Of a stretch of DNA of 33,171 nt, positions 7,296 through 16,184 are shown piece after piece. Position numbers and translations under genes: made by a program. Origin of the DNA: Lysobacterales bacterium (GTDB lineage Bacteria > Pseudomonadota > Gammaproteobacteria > Xanthomonadales > Wenzhouxiangellaceae); contig JAKSCJ010000115.1 of assembly GCA_022360675.1 (NCBI GenBank), forward strand, positions 1 to 33,171. The letters are read 5' to 3'. The notes below the pieces were generated by a model, which saw nothing but the letters and a program-made list of their open reading frames with translations, was not told the origin of the DNA and did not search any database. The first letter of the stretch is position 1, and each line of letters begins with the position of its first letter.

Positions 7296-8477
7296 ATGAG
7301 CAATGACCGCATCGTTATCGTTGGCGCCAAACGCACCGCCATCGGTTCTTTTCAAGGCCAATTCAACGGTGTCGAAACACCGCAACTGGGCGCAGCCGCC
7401 ATCACCGGTGCCATGCAACAAAGTGGCCTCGAAGGCAACGCCATCAGCGAAGTCATCATGGGTTGTGTATTGCCCGCAGGCTTAGGTCAAGCGCCCGCTC
7501 GCCAAGCCGCATTAGCCGCCGAGCTGCCGTTAAGCGCTGGCTGCACCACCATTAATAAAGTGTGTGGTTCAGGCATGAAAAGCGTGATGATGGCCCACGA
7601 TCTGCTGAAAGCTGGCAGCGCCGACGCCATTGTGGCCGGTGGTATGGAATCCATGACCAACGCACCTTACCTGCTGCCCAAAGCACGCGGTGGTTACCGC
7701 ATGGGTCACGGCGAAGTGCTGGATCATATGTTCTTAGATGGCCTGCAAAATCCTTACGATAAGCAGATGATGGGTCAGTTCGGTGAGCTATGCGCCGATA
7801 AATACACCTTCACCCGTGAAGAACAAGATCAGTTCTCCATTGCCAGTGTGGAGCGTGCTCAAAACGCGGTTGCTAACAACACCTTTGAAGCCGAAATCAC
7901 CCCGGTTACCGTGAAAACCCGCAAAGGCGAAAATATCGTCAGCCAAGACGAAGAGCCAGCACGCTGTAATGTGGAAAAAATTCCCGCACTGCGCGCGGCC
8001 TTCAAAAAAGACGGCACGGTCACTGCGGCCAGCTCATCGAAAATCTCCGACGGCGCAGCGGCCTGTATTTTGATGCGTGCCAGCGATGCCGAAGCACAAA
8101 ATATTCAACCGCTGGCCACCGTGGTTGCCCACACCACCCACTCCCAAGAACCCGAGTGGTTCACCACCGCTCCGGTGGGAGCCATCAGCAAACTGCTGGA
8201 AAAAACGGGCTGGAGCGTAGACGACGTTGACCTGTTTGAAATCAACGAAGCCTTTGCTGTGGTTACCATGGCTGCCATGCGCGAGCTGAACATTGATCAC
8301 GATAAAGTCAACGTGAACGGCGGTGCTTGTGCATTGGGCCACCCCATTGGTGCCAGCGGTGCGCGTTTGATCGTTACCCTGTTGTACGCACTACAACAAC
8401 GCGGCCTGAAACGCGGTATTGCTTCATTGTGCATTGGCGGCGGCGAAGCCACCGCTATCGCTTTAGAACTGCCCTAA
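7296..8477 (+). CDS. Acetyl-CoA C-acetyltransferase (thiolase)
   Basis: The 393-residue protein has the standard length of biosynthetic-type and acetoacetyl-CoA thiolases. Visible signatures: nucleophilic Cys90 in NKVCGSGMKSVM, the EINEAFAVV segment, NVNGGACALGHPIGASGARL with the catalytic His, and the C-terminal CIGGGEA Cys. It could cleave acetoacetyl-CoA derived from the HMG-CoA lyase product, although no CoA transferase or acetoacetyl-CoA synthetase is in the window. It could also cleave 2-methylacetoacetyl-CoA from isoleucine, working with the HSD10-like dehydrogenase at 14721. ATG 7296 is chosen because it gives the family N-terminus MSNDRIVIVGAKRTAIG; the ribosome site (GGCGAGAG) is weak. 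Its position between liuA and liuB is not part of the textbook liuABCDE order. Confidence 0.93.
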   Translation: MSNDRIVIVGAKRTAIGSFQGQFNGVETPQLGAAAITGAMQQSGLEGNAISEVIMGCVLPAGLGQAPARQAALAAELPLSAGCTTINKVCGSGMKSVMMAHDLLKAGSADAIVAGGMESMTNAPYLLPKARGGYRMGHGEVLDHMFLDGLQNPYDKQMMGQFGELCADKYTFTREEQDQFSIASVERAQNAVANNTFEAEITPVTVKTRKGENIVSQDEEPARCNVEKIPALRAAFKKDGTVTAASSSKISDGAAACILMRASDAEAQNIQPLATVVAHTTHSQEPEWFTTAPVGAISKLLEKTGWSVDDVDLFEINEAFAVVTMAAMRELNIDHDKVNVNGGACALGHPIGASGARLIVTLLYALQQRGLKRGIASLCIGGGEATAIALELP

Positions 8478-8505
8478 TTCAGCAGCACTAAAGTCGCTTC
8501 GTAGC

Positions 8506-8532
8506 GAATGGCGGCCGCGCTTGCCGCCATTC
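8506..8532 (+). promoter_or_regulatory. 10-bp hairpin between thiolase and liuB
   Basis: GAATGGCGGC pairs perfectly with GCCGCCATTC across a 7-nt loop, 28 bp after the thiolase stop. No T-run follows. It may protect the upstream mRNA's 3' end or be a weak terminator. Confidence 0.5.
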
Positions 8533-8570
8533 CACACCGAGCAAAAATCCGGCCCAGCGACCGTCTGTAG

Positions 8571-8579
8571 TTATCCACA
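8571..8579 (+). other. Exact DnaA-box sequence TTATCCACA
   Basis: A perfect match to the 9-bp DnaA-box consensus lies 52 bp before liuB. A single box with no AT-rich unwinding region or neighbouring boxes does not make an origin. Regulation of liuB by DnaA is possible, but chance occurrence is as likely. Confidence 0.3.
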
Positions 8580-8631
8580 GTTTGTTATCGCTAACGGGTC
8601 GTCATCGTATTTTGAAGAATAAGGTTTGAAT

Positions 8632-10239
8632 ATGCCCAGGATCAGCTCACGCATCGACCCCCAGGGAGAGGACTACCGCCGCAATGCCGAGCACATGCAA
8701 GGCCTGGTGGACGATTTACGCCAAGTCATGGCCAAAACCGCCCAAGGCGGTGGTGAAGCAGCTCGAGCCAAGCACGAAGCACGCGGCAAACTTCTGCCCC
8801 GCGAGCGTATTCGCACCTTATTAGACGACGGCAGCCCCTTCTTAGAATTAGCGCCCATCGCCGCCCATGGCATGTACAAAGACCAAGCCCCCGCCGCCGG
8901 TGTGATTGCAGGCATTGGCCGAGTACACGGTCAAGAAGTGATGATTGTGGCTAACGATGCCACCGTCAAAGGCGGCACCTACTTCCCCATGACGGTGAAG
9001 AAGCACTTACGGGCACAAGAGGTGGCCTTAGAAAACCACCTGCCCTGTATTTATTTGGTGGATTCCGGCGGCGCGTTCTTGCCCATGCAAGACGAGGTAT
9101 TCCCCGATCGTGAGCACTTTGGTCGTATTTTCTACAACCAGGCACGCATGTCGGCGCGCAATATTCCGCAGATCGCCGTGGTCATGGGCTCCTGCACCGC
9201 CGGCGGCGCTTATGTACCGGCCATGTGTGATGAATCCATCATCGTTAAAGAGCAAGGCACCATTTTCTTAGGTGGCCCACCGTTGGTGAAAGCGGCCACC
9301 GGTGAAGTAGTCGACGCCGAAACCCTGGGTGGCGCTGAAGTGCACACCACCACCTCGGGTGTGGCCGACCACTTTGCCGAAGACGACCACCACGCCTTGG
9401 CCATGGCTCGCGATTGTGTGCGTCACTTGGCGCGCAGCGACGACAGCTGGCTGCAACAGCAAGCAGTACGCGAGCCCGAGCACAAGCCCGAAGAAATCTA
9501 CGGCATTGTGCCCAGTGATACGCGCTATCCCTACGATGTACGTGAAATCATCGCCCGCATTGTCGACGGCTCCGACTTCCAAGAATTCAAAGCGCGCTAC
9601 GGCAAAACCTTGGTGACCGGCTTTGCCCATATCTGGGGTTTCCCCGTGGGCATCGTGGCCAACAATGGCATTTTGTTCTCCGAGTCGGCTCAAAAAGGCG
9701 CGCACTTTATTGAGCTGTGTAACCAGCGCGGCATTCCGCTGGTGTTCTTGCAGAATATTACCGGCTTTATGGTGGGGCGCAAATACGAAAGCAGCGGCAT
9801 CGCCCGCGACGGCGCGAAAATGGTCACCGCCGTGGCTTGTTCCCGCGTGCCTAAATTCACCGTGGTGATTGGTGGTTCCTTTGGCGCCGGTAACTACGCC
9901 ATGTGTGGTCGCGCCTATCAACCGCGCATGCTGTGGATGTGGCCCAACGCACGCATCTCGGTGATGGGTGGCGAACAAGCAGCCACCGTGTTGTCGATCG
10001 TACGTCGTGACGGTATCGAAGCCAAAGGTGGCGAATGGCCCGAGGCCGAGGAAGAGCAATTCAAAGCGGGTATCCGCGATCAATACGAAAACCAAGGTCA
10101 CCCTTACTACGCCAGTGCCCGCATGTGGGACGACGGCGTCATTGATCCACTCGATACGCGTCGTACTTTAGGTTTAGCTTTGGCCGCCTCACGCCATGCA
10201 CCGCTGGAAGACGAGCGCTTTGGCGTGTTCCGCATGTAA
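8632..10239 (+). CDS. liuB: Methylcrotonyl-CoA carboxylase, beta (carboxyltransferase) subunit
   Basis: The 535-residue protein transfers CO2 from biotin on LiuD to 3-methylcrotonyl-CoA, giving 3-methylglutaconyl-CoA. Its length equals that of characterised LiuB proteins. It is a crotonase-fold carboxyltransferase with an N-half containing [57 protein letters not shown] and [13 protein letters not shown], and a C-half containing [27 protein letters not shown] and the [13 protein letters not shown] motif typical of MCC beta. I chose ATG 8632 over the TTG at 8626 because AAGG is seven bases upstream of it. An overlapping long antisense frame is an artefact of its GC-rich codon pattern. Confidence 0.96.
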   Translation: MPRISSRIDPQGEDYRRNAEHMQGLVDDLRQVMAKTAQGGGEAARAKHEARGKLLPRERIRTLLDDGSPFLELAPIAAHGMYKDQAPAAGVIAGIGRVHGQEVMIVANDATVKGGTYFPMTVKKHLRAQEVALENHLPCIYLVDSGGAFLPMQDEVFPDREHFGRIFYNQARMSARNIPQIAVVMGSCTAGGAYVPAMCDESIIVKEQGTIFLGGPPLVKAATGEVVDAETLGGAEVHTTTSGVADHFAEDDHHALAMARDCVRHLARSDDSWLQQQAVREPEHKPEEIYGIVPSDTRYPYDVREIIARIVDGSDFQEFKARYGKTLVTGFAHIWGFPVGIVANNGILFSESAQKGAHFIELCNQRGIPLVFLQNITGFMVGRKYESSGIARDGAKMVTAVACSRVPKFTVVIGGSFGAGNYAMCGRAYQPRMLWMWPNARISVMGGEQAATVLSIVRRDGIEAKGGEWPEAEEEQFKAGIRDQYENQGHPYYASARMWDDGVIDPLDTRRTLGLALAASRHAPLEDERFGVFRM

Positions 10240-10321
10240 TTCATGCGCAGGCAAAAGACGGGCCCGCTTAATAGACAGGCCCCAGCCAAGCCATTACCGC
10301 TAAGCTTTTCGAGATTGCCAA

Positions 10322-10343
10322 TGCTGGTGTGAGTACACCAGCA
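10322..10343 (+). promoter_or_regulatory. 9-bp hairpin just upstream of liuC
   Basis: TGCTGGTGT and ACACCAGCA form a perfect hairpin with loop GAGT, ending 23 bp before the liuC ATG, close to its GGAG ribosome site. It may influence liuC translation or mark an mRNA-processing point. No T-run. Confidence 0.45.
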
Positions 10344-10366
10344 CGCCAGGACGGAGTCCGCCAATA

Positions 10367-11164
10367 ATGAATACAACACCCGACCCCATTCGCATAAGTC
10401 GCGACGCGGCGGTGGTCACCATCACCTTTAACCGCCCCGAGCTACACAATGCTTTCGACGATCAATTAATCGGCGAATTGCATACGGCCTTAGACGAAAT
10501 TGCCGCCGACAGCAGCATTCGTGTGGTGGTGATTCGCGGTGCAGGCGCGTCATTCTCGGCTGGCGCCGATCTCAACTGGATGCGCCGCATGGCCCAAGCC
10601 AGCGAGGCCGATAACGAAGCCGATGCTCTGGCCTTAGCCCATATGTTGCGCCGTTTAGACACGCTGCCCCAGGCCACCGTGGCCCGAGTTCAAGGTGCGG
10701 CTTTAGGCGGTGGCATGGGTATTGTGTCGTGCTGCGATGTGGTGATTGCGGCTGAAGAAGCCGTATTTGGCTTAACCGAAGTGCATTTAGGATTAATTCC
10801 GGCGGTGATCTCACCTTATGTGGTGGCCAAAGTGGGCAGCGGCCAAGCGCGCGCCTTATCGGTTACCGGCCGTCGTTTCAAAGGTGCCGAGGCGCTGCGT
10901 TTGGGTTTGGCCAATCAGCTGACCTGCGCCGACGAACTCGACACCGCCTTAGAGAAAACCGTGCGTTTAATCCTCAGCGCCGCACCCCAGGCTGTAGCCG
11001 AAGCGAAGCAGTTAATTCAAACGGTCAGCCATTTCGATGGCCAAAATCCCGAGACGGAAGACCAACAAACCGCCGCCTGGATTGCGCGTTTACGTGTAGG
11101 TGCCGAAGGCCAAGCAGGCTTACAAGCCTTCTTAAACAAAGAAAAACCGGCCTGGCGTGAATAA
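10367..11164 (+). CDS. liuC: Methylglutaconyl-CoA hydratase
   Basis: The 265-residue enoyl-CoA hydratase/isomerase family protein hydrates 3-methylglutaconyl-CoA to HMG-CoA. The crotonase fold is evident: the oxyanion-hole segments SFSAGADLNWM (about 64-74) and AALGGGMGIVSCCD, then FGLTEVHLGLIPAVISPYV, whose Glu corresponds to the second catalytic Glu of hydratases. The position of the first Glu of classical crotonase (GGGCELA) is Gly-Ile here, as I recall for other bacterial LiuC/AtuE-type hydratases. GGAG lies ten bases before the ATG. The place between liuB and liuD supports LiuC over a citronellol-pathway AtuE, since no other atu genes are present. Confidence 0.92.
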   Translation: MNTTPDPIRISRDAAVVTITFNRPELHNAFDDQLIGELHTALDEIAADSSIRVVVIRGAGASFSAGADLNWMRRMAQASEADNEADALALAHMLRRLDTLPQATVARVQGAALGGGMGIVSCCDVVIAAEEAVFGLTEVHLGLIPAVISPYVVAKVGSGQARALSVTGRRFKGAEALRLGLANQLTCADELDTALEKTVRLILSAAPQAVAEAKQLIQTVSHFDGQNPETEDQQTAAWIARLRVGAEGQAGLQAFLNKEKPAWRE

Positions 11165-11301
11165 CACCTGCACCTGCCGCACACCGAATCGTTACATGCT
11201 GAACCCAAGCCAAAGCCCACACGGGCCACGCCCCGGTTCAGACGATAAACAAAGGATGAAGCACAGCGTTGCTTGATCCAGAATGAGAAATGGGAACACT
11301 C

Positions 11302-13308
11302 ATGGCCGAGAAGCAACAATCAAGTCAGGCAATTCGCCCCATTCATAAGGTCCTCATTGCCAACCGTGGCGAGATTGCCTGTCGTGTGATTCGCACCTGC
11401 CGCCGCTTAGGCATTGCCACCGTGGCAGTGTATTCCGATGCCGATCAAAACGCGCGCCATGTCCGCTTGGCCGACGAAGCCATTCATGTGGGCGAAGCGG
11501 CTCCCAGCGCTTCTTATTTACAACAAGAGCGCATCATTCAAGCGGCGCAACAAACCGGTGCTCAAGCCATTCATCCCGGTTACGGTTTCTTATCAGAAAA
11601 TACCGAGTTTGCGCGCAAGGCCCAGGAAGCTGGAATCACCTTCATTGGCCCCAGTGCCAGCACCATCGACAAAATGGGCTCGAAGGCCGAAGCGAAAATC
11701 ACCATGCGCGCCGCCGACGTGCCCTGCGTACCCGGCTACGACGGCGCACAACAAGACACAGCCAGCCTGAAGCAAGCTGCCCAAGAGGTGGGTTTTCCGC
11801 TGCTGATTAAAGCCTCGGCCGGTGGTGGCGGTAAAGGTATGCGCGTGGTCAACAACGCCGACGAGTTCGACGATGCCCTCGCCTCGGCCCGCCGTGAAGC
11901 GGCCAGCGCCTTTGGCGACGACCACGTGATTCTCGAACGCTTCTTGGTGGAACCCCGCCACGTCGAATTCCAGATCTTCGGCGATCACCACGGCAATGTG
12001 GTGCATCTGTTCGAGCGCGATTGCTCCAGCCAGCGCCGCTATCAAAAAGTGATTGAAGAAACACCGTCACCGGCTATTACCGACGCCATGCGCCAAGCCA
12101 TGGGCGAAGCCGCTGTGGCCGCCGCCAAAGCGGTGGACTACGTGGGTGCCGGCACGGTGGAGTTTATCGTCCAAGGCGAAGAATTCTTCTTCATGGAAAT
12201 GAACACTCGTCTACAGGTAGAGCACCCGGTTACCGAGCTGATAACCGGCCAAGATTTAGTGGAATGGCAGCTGCGCGTGGCCGCAGGCGAAGCGCTGCCG
12301 CTGAGCCAAGAGCAGCTACAGCGCCAAGGCCATGCGGTGGAATTACGCCTGTATGCCGAAGATCCAGCCACTGGCTTCTTGCCATCTACCGGACGCTTAG
12401 AGCGCTTGGTATTACCACGCCATGTGGCCAACACTCGCGTCGATACCGGTGTGGACGAAGGTGACAGCGTGACCGTGCATTACGATCCGATGATCGCAAA
12501 GTTGATCGCCTGGGGCGATAACCGCGAAGCTGCCCTGGCCAATATGGCTGAAGCCTTAGCCAATACCTTTGTATTAGGCCCGAAAACCAATTTGGATTTC
12601 CTCAGCAGCCTGATTCAACTACCGTTGTTCCGCAATGGCGATATCCACACCACCTATATCGACCAACACCTAGACGATCTACTGGCTGTCGACGACCAAA
12701 GCCGTGAATTAGCCATGGTGCTGGCCGCAGCAACGCGCTTGGCGTACGAGCAACAGCAAACCATCACCGACCCATGGCACAGCCGCGAAGGCTGGTCGAA
12801 CAGCGGCATGATGAAACGCAGCTGGCGCTTAGACGATGGCGAGCAAAGCATCGACTTAAGCGTATTGAAACAAGGCGATATCTGGCTGTTGAGCCATGGC
12901 GATCAACAATGGCAGATCCAAGATGCGCGCCTGACGGGCCAGCACTTAAGCGTACGTATCGATGGCATCGGCCGTCGCGCCACTGTGAACCATCACGGTC
13001 ATGCACTGAGCCTGACTGTGGCCGGCCGCCAATGGGCTTACCACTGGCGCAGCACCCACGAGGCGCAAGGTCAGCAAGAACAACACGCAGGCAGCTTAGT
13101 CGCCCCCATGCCCGGCAAAATCATCGCCGTGAACGTGGCCGAAGGCGATAGCGTTGAGGCCGATCAAGCGCTGCTCGTGATGGAAGCCATGAAAATGGAA
13201 ATCACGCTGCGCGCACCCAGCGCGGGCAAAGTAAAGGCCATTCGCCACCAAGCCGGTGACCAAGTGGAAGCCGACGCCCTGCTCATCGAATTGGAAGACG
13301 GCGAATAA
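11302..13308 (+). CDS. liuD: Methylcrotonyl-CoA carboxylase, alpha (biotin carboxylase/BCCP) subunit
   Basis: The protein of about 668 residues carboxylates its own biotin with ATP and bicarbonate and hands the CO2 to LiuB. Domain order: biotin carboxylase N-domain (IHKVLIANRGEIACRVIRTCRRLG), ATP-grasp domain with the glycine loop KASAGGGGKGMRVV and EMNTRLQVEHPVTE, C-domain with ELRLYAEDP, an MCC-type linker, and a C-terminal biotinyl domain with the attachment lysine in MEAMKM 37 residues from the end. Two in-frame ATGs exist: 11302 has GGGA six bases upstream and is preferred; starting at 11290 would add MGTL. The 137-bp gap to liuC contains nested inverted repeats (TGAACC...GGTTCA, 11200-11240, with GCCC/GGGC inside). 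Confidence 0.96.
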   Translation: MAEKQQSSQAIRPIHKVLIANRGEIACRVIRTCRRLGIATVAVYSDADQNARHVRLADEAIHVGEAAPSASYLQQERIIQAAQQTGAQAIHPGYGFLSENTEFARKAQEAGITFIGPSASTIDKMGSKAEAKITMRAADVPCVPGYDGAQQDTASLKQAAQEVGFPLLIKASAGGGGKGMRVVNNADEFDDALASARREAASAFGDDHVILERFLVEPRHVEFQIFGDHHGNVVHLFERDCSSQRRYQKVIEETPSPAITDAMRQAMGEAAVAAAKAVDYVGAGTVEFIVQGEEFFFMEMNTRLQVEHPVTELITGQDLVEWQLRVAAGEALPLSQEQLQRQGHAVELRLYAEDPATGFLPSTGRLERLVLPRHVANTRVDTGVDEGDSVTVHYDPMIAKLIAWGDNREAALANMAEALANTFVLGPKTNLDFLSSLIQLPLFRNGDIHTTYIDQHLDDLLAVDDQSRELAMVLAAATRLAYEQQQTITDPWHSREGWSNSGMMKRSWRLDDGEQSIDLSVLKQGDIWLLSHGDQQWQIQDARLTGQHLSVRIDGIGRRATVNHHGHALSLTVAGRQWAYHWRSTHEAQGQQEQHAGSLVAPMPGKIIAVNVAEGDSVEADQALLVMEAMKMEITLRAPSAGKVKAIRHQAGDQVEADALLIELEDGE

Positions 13309-13356
13309 AGCGCGCACCAAAGCAAACACGGTGTGCCAGCGCGCCAAGGAGAACCC

Positions 13357-14286
13357 ATGAACACAAACACGCACAGCCCCGCCAGCGACGACTTCGTCAA
13401 AATGGTGGAAGTGGGCCCACGCGACGGCTTACAAGATGAGCCGCGTTTGGTGCAGCTAAAAATTAAACTGGACTTGATTCAACGCCTGGTAGAAAGCGGC
13501 TTAAAAGTGGTGGAAGCCACCAGTTTTGTGAGTCCTAAGTGGATTCCCCAACTGGCCGACGCCGACGAGCTGTTTCCCTTGTTAGAACAGCGCGATGATG
13601 TGTCGTATCCGGTACTGGTGCCCAATGTGCGCGGTTTAGAGCGTGCCCTGTCGGTCAATGTGAAAGCCATCGCCGTGTTCACCGCCGCTTCCGAGGCCTT
13701 TAATCAACGCAATATCAATTGCAGCATCGACGACTCCCTGGCCCGTATTGAGGCGGTCATGGGTATGGCCCGCGAACACGGCCTGTGGGTGCGCGGTTAT
13801 ATTTCCTGCGTTTTGGGTTGCCCGTATCAAAAAGACGTACCCGTCAGCGAAGTAGTACGGGTCGCACGTCGTTTACACGAGATTGGCTGTGACGAGATTT
13901 CCTTAGGCGACACCATCGGTGTAGGCACACCAGCCAAAGCGCGCGCCATGATCAAAGCCGTGGCGAGCGAAGTTCCCATTGCGCGCTTAGGCGCTCACTT
14001 CCACGACACCTACGGCCAGGCCATGGCCAATTTATTAACCTGCCTGGAAGAGGGCGTGCGGGTGATCGATGCCTCTGTGGCCGGTTTGGGCGGCTGCCCG
14101 TATGCCAAAGGGGCCACTGGCAATGTAGCCACCGAAGACGTGGTCTACATGCTGCACGGCTTAGGTTTAAACACCGGCATCGATCTAGAAAAACTGGCGT
14201 TGGTGGGTCAGCATATTTCCGACCTGCTCGACCGTCGCAATCAAAGCCGCGCGGGCAGTGCCATTGTTAAGGCGCGCATGAGCTAA
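13357..14286 (+). CDS. liuE: Hydroxymethylglutaryl-CoA lyase
   Basis: The 309-residue TIM-barrel lyase splits HMG-CoA into acetyl-CoA and acetoacetate, ending the leucine pathway. Signature motifs: VEVGPRDGLQDEP near the N-terminus (metal Asp and catalytic Arg), CVLGCPYQKDVP, DEISLGDTIGVGTP, AHFHDTYGQA (metal histidines) and VAGLGGCPYAKGATGNVATEDVVYMLHGLG with the conserved active-site Cys loop. ATG 13357 is chosen because AAGGAG lies five bases upstream; a GTG at 13333 would add MPARQGEP. The gene follows liuD by 48 bp and is surely co-transcribed. Strong hairpins follow the stop codon. Confidence 0.95.
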   Translation: MNTNTHSPASDDFVKMVEVGPRDGLQDEPRLVQLKIKLDLIQRLVESGLKVVEATSFVSPKWIPQLADADELFPLLEQRDDVSYPVLVPNVRGLERALSVNVKAIAVFTAASEAFNQRNINCSIDDSLARIEAVMGMAREHGLWVRGYISCVLGCPYQKDVPVSEVVRVARRLHEIGCDEISLGDTIGVGTPAKARAMIKAVASEVPIARLGAHFHDTYGQAMANLLTCLEEGVRVIDASVAGLGGCPYAKGATGNVATEDVVYMLHGLGLNTGIDLEKLALVGQHISDLLDRRNQSRAGSAIVKARMS

Positions 14287-14720
14287 ACGCTGCACGCCAA
14301 GGGCTCTCCAAGAGCCCACCACCAAGCGATTTCGACACCCAGCCGAGCCACCGTTGCTCGGCTGGCTGAGCCGGTAGCTCACCTTCCTCAAGCACTTTCC
14401 CATGGCCATTCCACACTCGGTCTGTATGATCCTACTCTGGCTCCGCTCATTAAAAGCTGCGTCCTGACCGCCGCACCCGCATCCAATTCGGGCGCTCACC
14501 AAGGAAAACCCCACACCAACCCTTGAAGGGCTCAAACTGACACCCATTGTTAAAAGCTGATCGTGCTTAAAACACATGACCTAAACATCCAAGGCCATGT
14601 GTAGCGTGCACATAAATGATACAAATCGGGGTCAGCAAATCCTGCTGCTCATAATCATTCCGATGCAAGCGTCATCATCTGGCGCTGCGGCACAGCAATC
14701 GAACAAAGAAGGTAGATGTT
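14287..14720. other. 434-bp gap after liuE with terminator-like hairpins
   Basis: No gene was recognised. The gap holds a 7-bp hairpin GGGCTCT/AGAGCCC (14301-14317), a perfect 10-bp hairpin CCAGCCGAGC/GCTCGGCTGG (14339-14365) and an interrupted inverted repeat ACACATG...CATGTGT (14572-14602). The first two probably mark the end of the liu transcript although T-runs are absent. The third lies about 120 bp before the next gene and could be an operator for it. Confidence 0.5.
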
Positions 14721-15488
14721 ATGGATCTCAGTCAATCTAAAGCGGTCATCACCGGTGGCGTCTCTGGCCTGGGCTTGGCCGTGGCGAGACGCTTAGTTGC
14801 CGCCGGCGGTAAAGTCACTTTATTTGATGTGAACGCCGACAAAGCCGAAGCCGCTTTGGCCGAACTGGGCGACAACGCACAGTTTTTGGCTGTAGATGTC
14901 ACCGATGAACAAGCCGTACGTGCCGCTCTGGCCAAAGCAGCTGAGTTTTCTGACGGTATTAACGCAGCCATTAACTGCGCCGGGGTACTGGGCGCTGGTC
15001 GTGCGTTGGGTCGTGAAGCCCCCATGCCTTTGGGTCGCTTTGCCACCACCGTACAAATTAATCTGGTCGGTAGCTTCAACATGGCCAAAGAAGCCGCAGC
15101 GGTCATGCAAAACAATGAGCCCAATGCCGACGGCGAGCGCGGTGTCATCATCAACACCGCCAGCGTGGCGGCCTACGAAGGCCAAGTGGGCCAAGCGGCA
15201 TACTCGGCCTCTAAAGCAGGCTTGGTAGGCATGACCTTGCCGCTGGCGCGCGAGTTCACCCGTTTCGGCATTCGTGTAATGACCATTGCGCCCGGCATTT
15301 TCCATACCCCCATGGTGGACGAAATGCCGCCGGCAGTGCAAGAATCGTTGGGTGCCAGCATTCCCTTCCCTCAACGCTTGGGTAAATCGGCCGAGTTTGC
15401 CGATTTAGCTGCACATATTATTGAGAATGCATACCTCAACGGCAGCACCATTCGTTTAGATGGCGCGGTTCGTTTACAGGCGAAATAA
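14721..15488 (+). CDS. HSD10-like short-chain 3-hydroxyacyl-CoA dehydrogenase
   Basis: The 255-residue classical SDR resembles type-2 3-hydroxyacyl-CoA dehydrogenase (HSD17B10), which oxidises 2-methyl-3-hydroxybutyryl-CoA (isoleucine pathway) and other short 3-hydroxyacyl-CoAs with NAD. Visible: TGGVSGLG (11-18) for cofactor, DV at about 59-60, NCAGV (85-89), the catalytic Ser148 in NTASVAAYEGQVGQ, and YSASK with Tyr161 and Lys165. The motif around the Ser and the GIFHTPM segment fit the HSD10 group. AAGG lies eight bases before the start. It is followed one base later by the next gene, so the two form an operon. With the nearby thiolase it could complete isoleucine degradation, which is an inference. 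Confidence 0.87.
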   Translation: MDLSQSKAVITGGVSGLGLAVARRLVAAGGKVTLFDVNADKAEAALAELGDNAQFLAVDVTDEQAVRAALAKAAEFSDGINAAINCAGVLGAGRALGREAPMPLGRFATTVQINLVGSFNMAKEAAAVMQNNEPNADGERGVIINTASVAAYEGQVGQAAYSASKAGLVGMTLPLAREFTRFGIRVMTIAPGIFHTPMVDEMPPAVQESLGASIPFPQRLGKSAEFADLAAHIIENAYLNGSTIRLDGAVRLQAK

Positions 15489-15489
15489 T

Positions 15490-15894
15490 ATGGAAACCTT
15501 CAGCGAGATTCGCGAACATGTGTGCCAACACTACAATGTTGTGCACGATGAACCTTTTGTCTTAGCGATCGAACTTAAGTTCGAAGATGGCCGCCATCAA
15601 AGCGTGTTCATGGCCGAACTGGAAGATCGCAATGGCCGACGCTACTTGCGTATTGAGTCACCCATTGCGCCTTTGGGTAACTTAGAAGCAGAAAAATGCC
15701 TGCGCATTAATCTGCATTTACGCATTGGCTACCTTGCGGTGGGCGATATGGATGGCACGCCCTATATCAAACTGTGCGAGAACATCGATTACCGCACACT
15801 CGATACCACCGAACTGGATTTCATCGTTAACCGCATGGGCCCTCTGGCTGATCAAATGGAACAAAAGCTGGTTCACGGCCAAGACATCAGCTAA
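15490..15894 (+). CDS. Small YbjN/CesT-like protein, unknown function
   Basis: The 134-residue cytoplasmic protein has no signal peptide and an alternating alpha/beta pattern (FSEIREHVCQHY helix, then strands FVLAIELKF, HQSVFMAEL, YLRIESPI, a long helix near the C-terminus). This resembles the YbjN/type-III-chaperone fold, but no diagnostic motif proves it. The start is ATG 15490, directly after the TAA of the dehydrogenase, implying translational coupling. A strong hairpin follows the gene. No function can be assigned. Confidence 0.78.
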   Translation: METFSEIREHVCQHYNVVHDEPFVLAIELKFEDGRHQSVFMAELEDRNGRRYLRIESPIAPLGNLEAEKCLRINLHLRIGYLAVGDMDGTPYIKLCENIDYRTLDTTELDFIVNRMGPLADQMEQKLVHGQDIS

Positions 15895-15927
15895 AGCGAG
15901 TGCTTTGCGGTACCAGCCTTGTTAAAG

Positions 15928-15961
15928 CTTGTGGCAGTTCACCACCGTGAACCGCCACAAG
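15928..15961 (+). terminator. Hairpin terminator after the YbjN-like gene
   Basis: CTTGTGGC-A-GTTCAC pairs with GTGAAC-C-GCCACAAG around CACC: 14 pairs with one mismatch. A modest T-rich stretch (TTGTTTTC) begins a few bases later. Confidence 0.6.
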
Positions 15962-16184
15962 AACCCATTGTTTTCTTAGCTATTTCCTTACTAAGTTAAG
16001 CTTATTTAAAGCGGTTAGCTGCAAGATTCCATAAGCTGTGGCTTTATCAATGCCCTCATCATTGCTTAACGAATATTCCTAAAACACAAAAACTCTCTAA
16101 ACTAAGCGCGCCTGTAACAAGCAAGCCTGCTCACTTTTTAGTGCAGGAGCACAACAACAATCCGCTTTGTTCTGGAGGGTTTTA

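Noticed and set aside
8571-8579. DnaA box as a replication origin
   Set aside because: Only one box was found, with no AT-rich unwinding element, no dnaA/dnaN or parAB neighbours.
9268-10101. Long minus-strand frame of 277 codons inside liuB
   Set aside because: It is the antisense shadow of a confidently assigned GC-rich gene and gives a His/Gly-rich product of no family.
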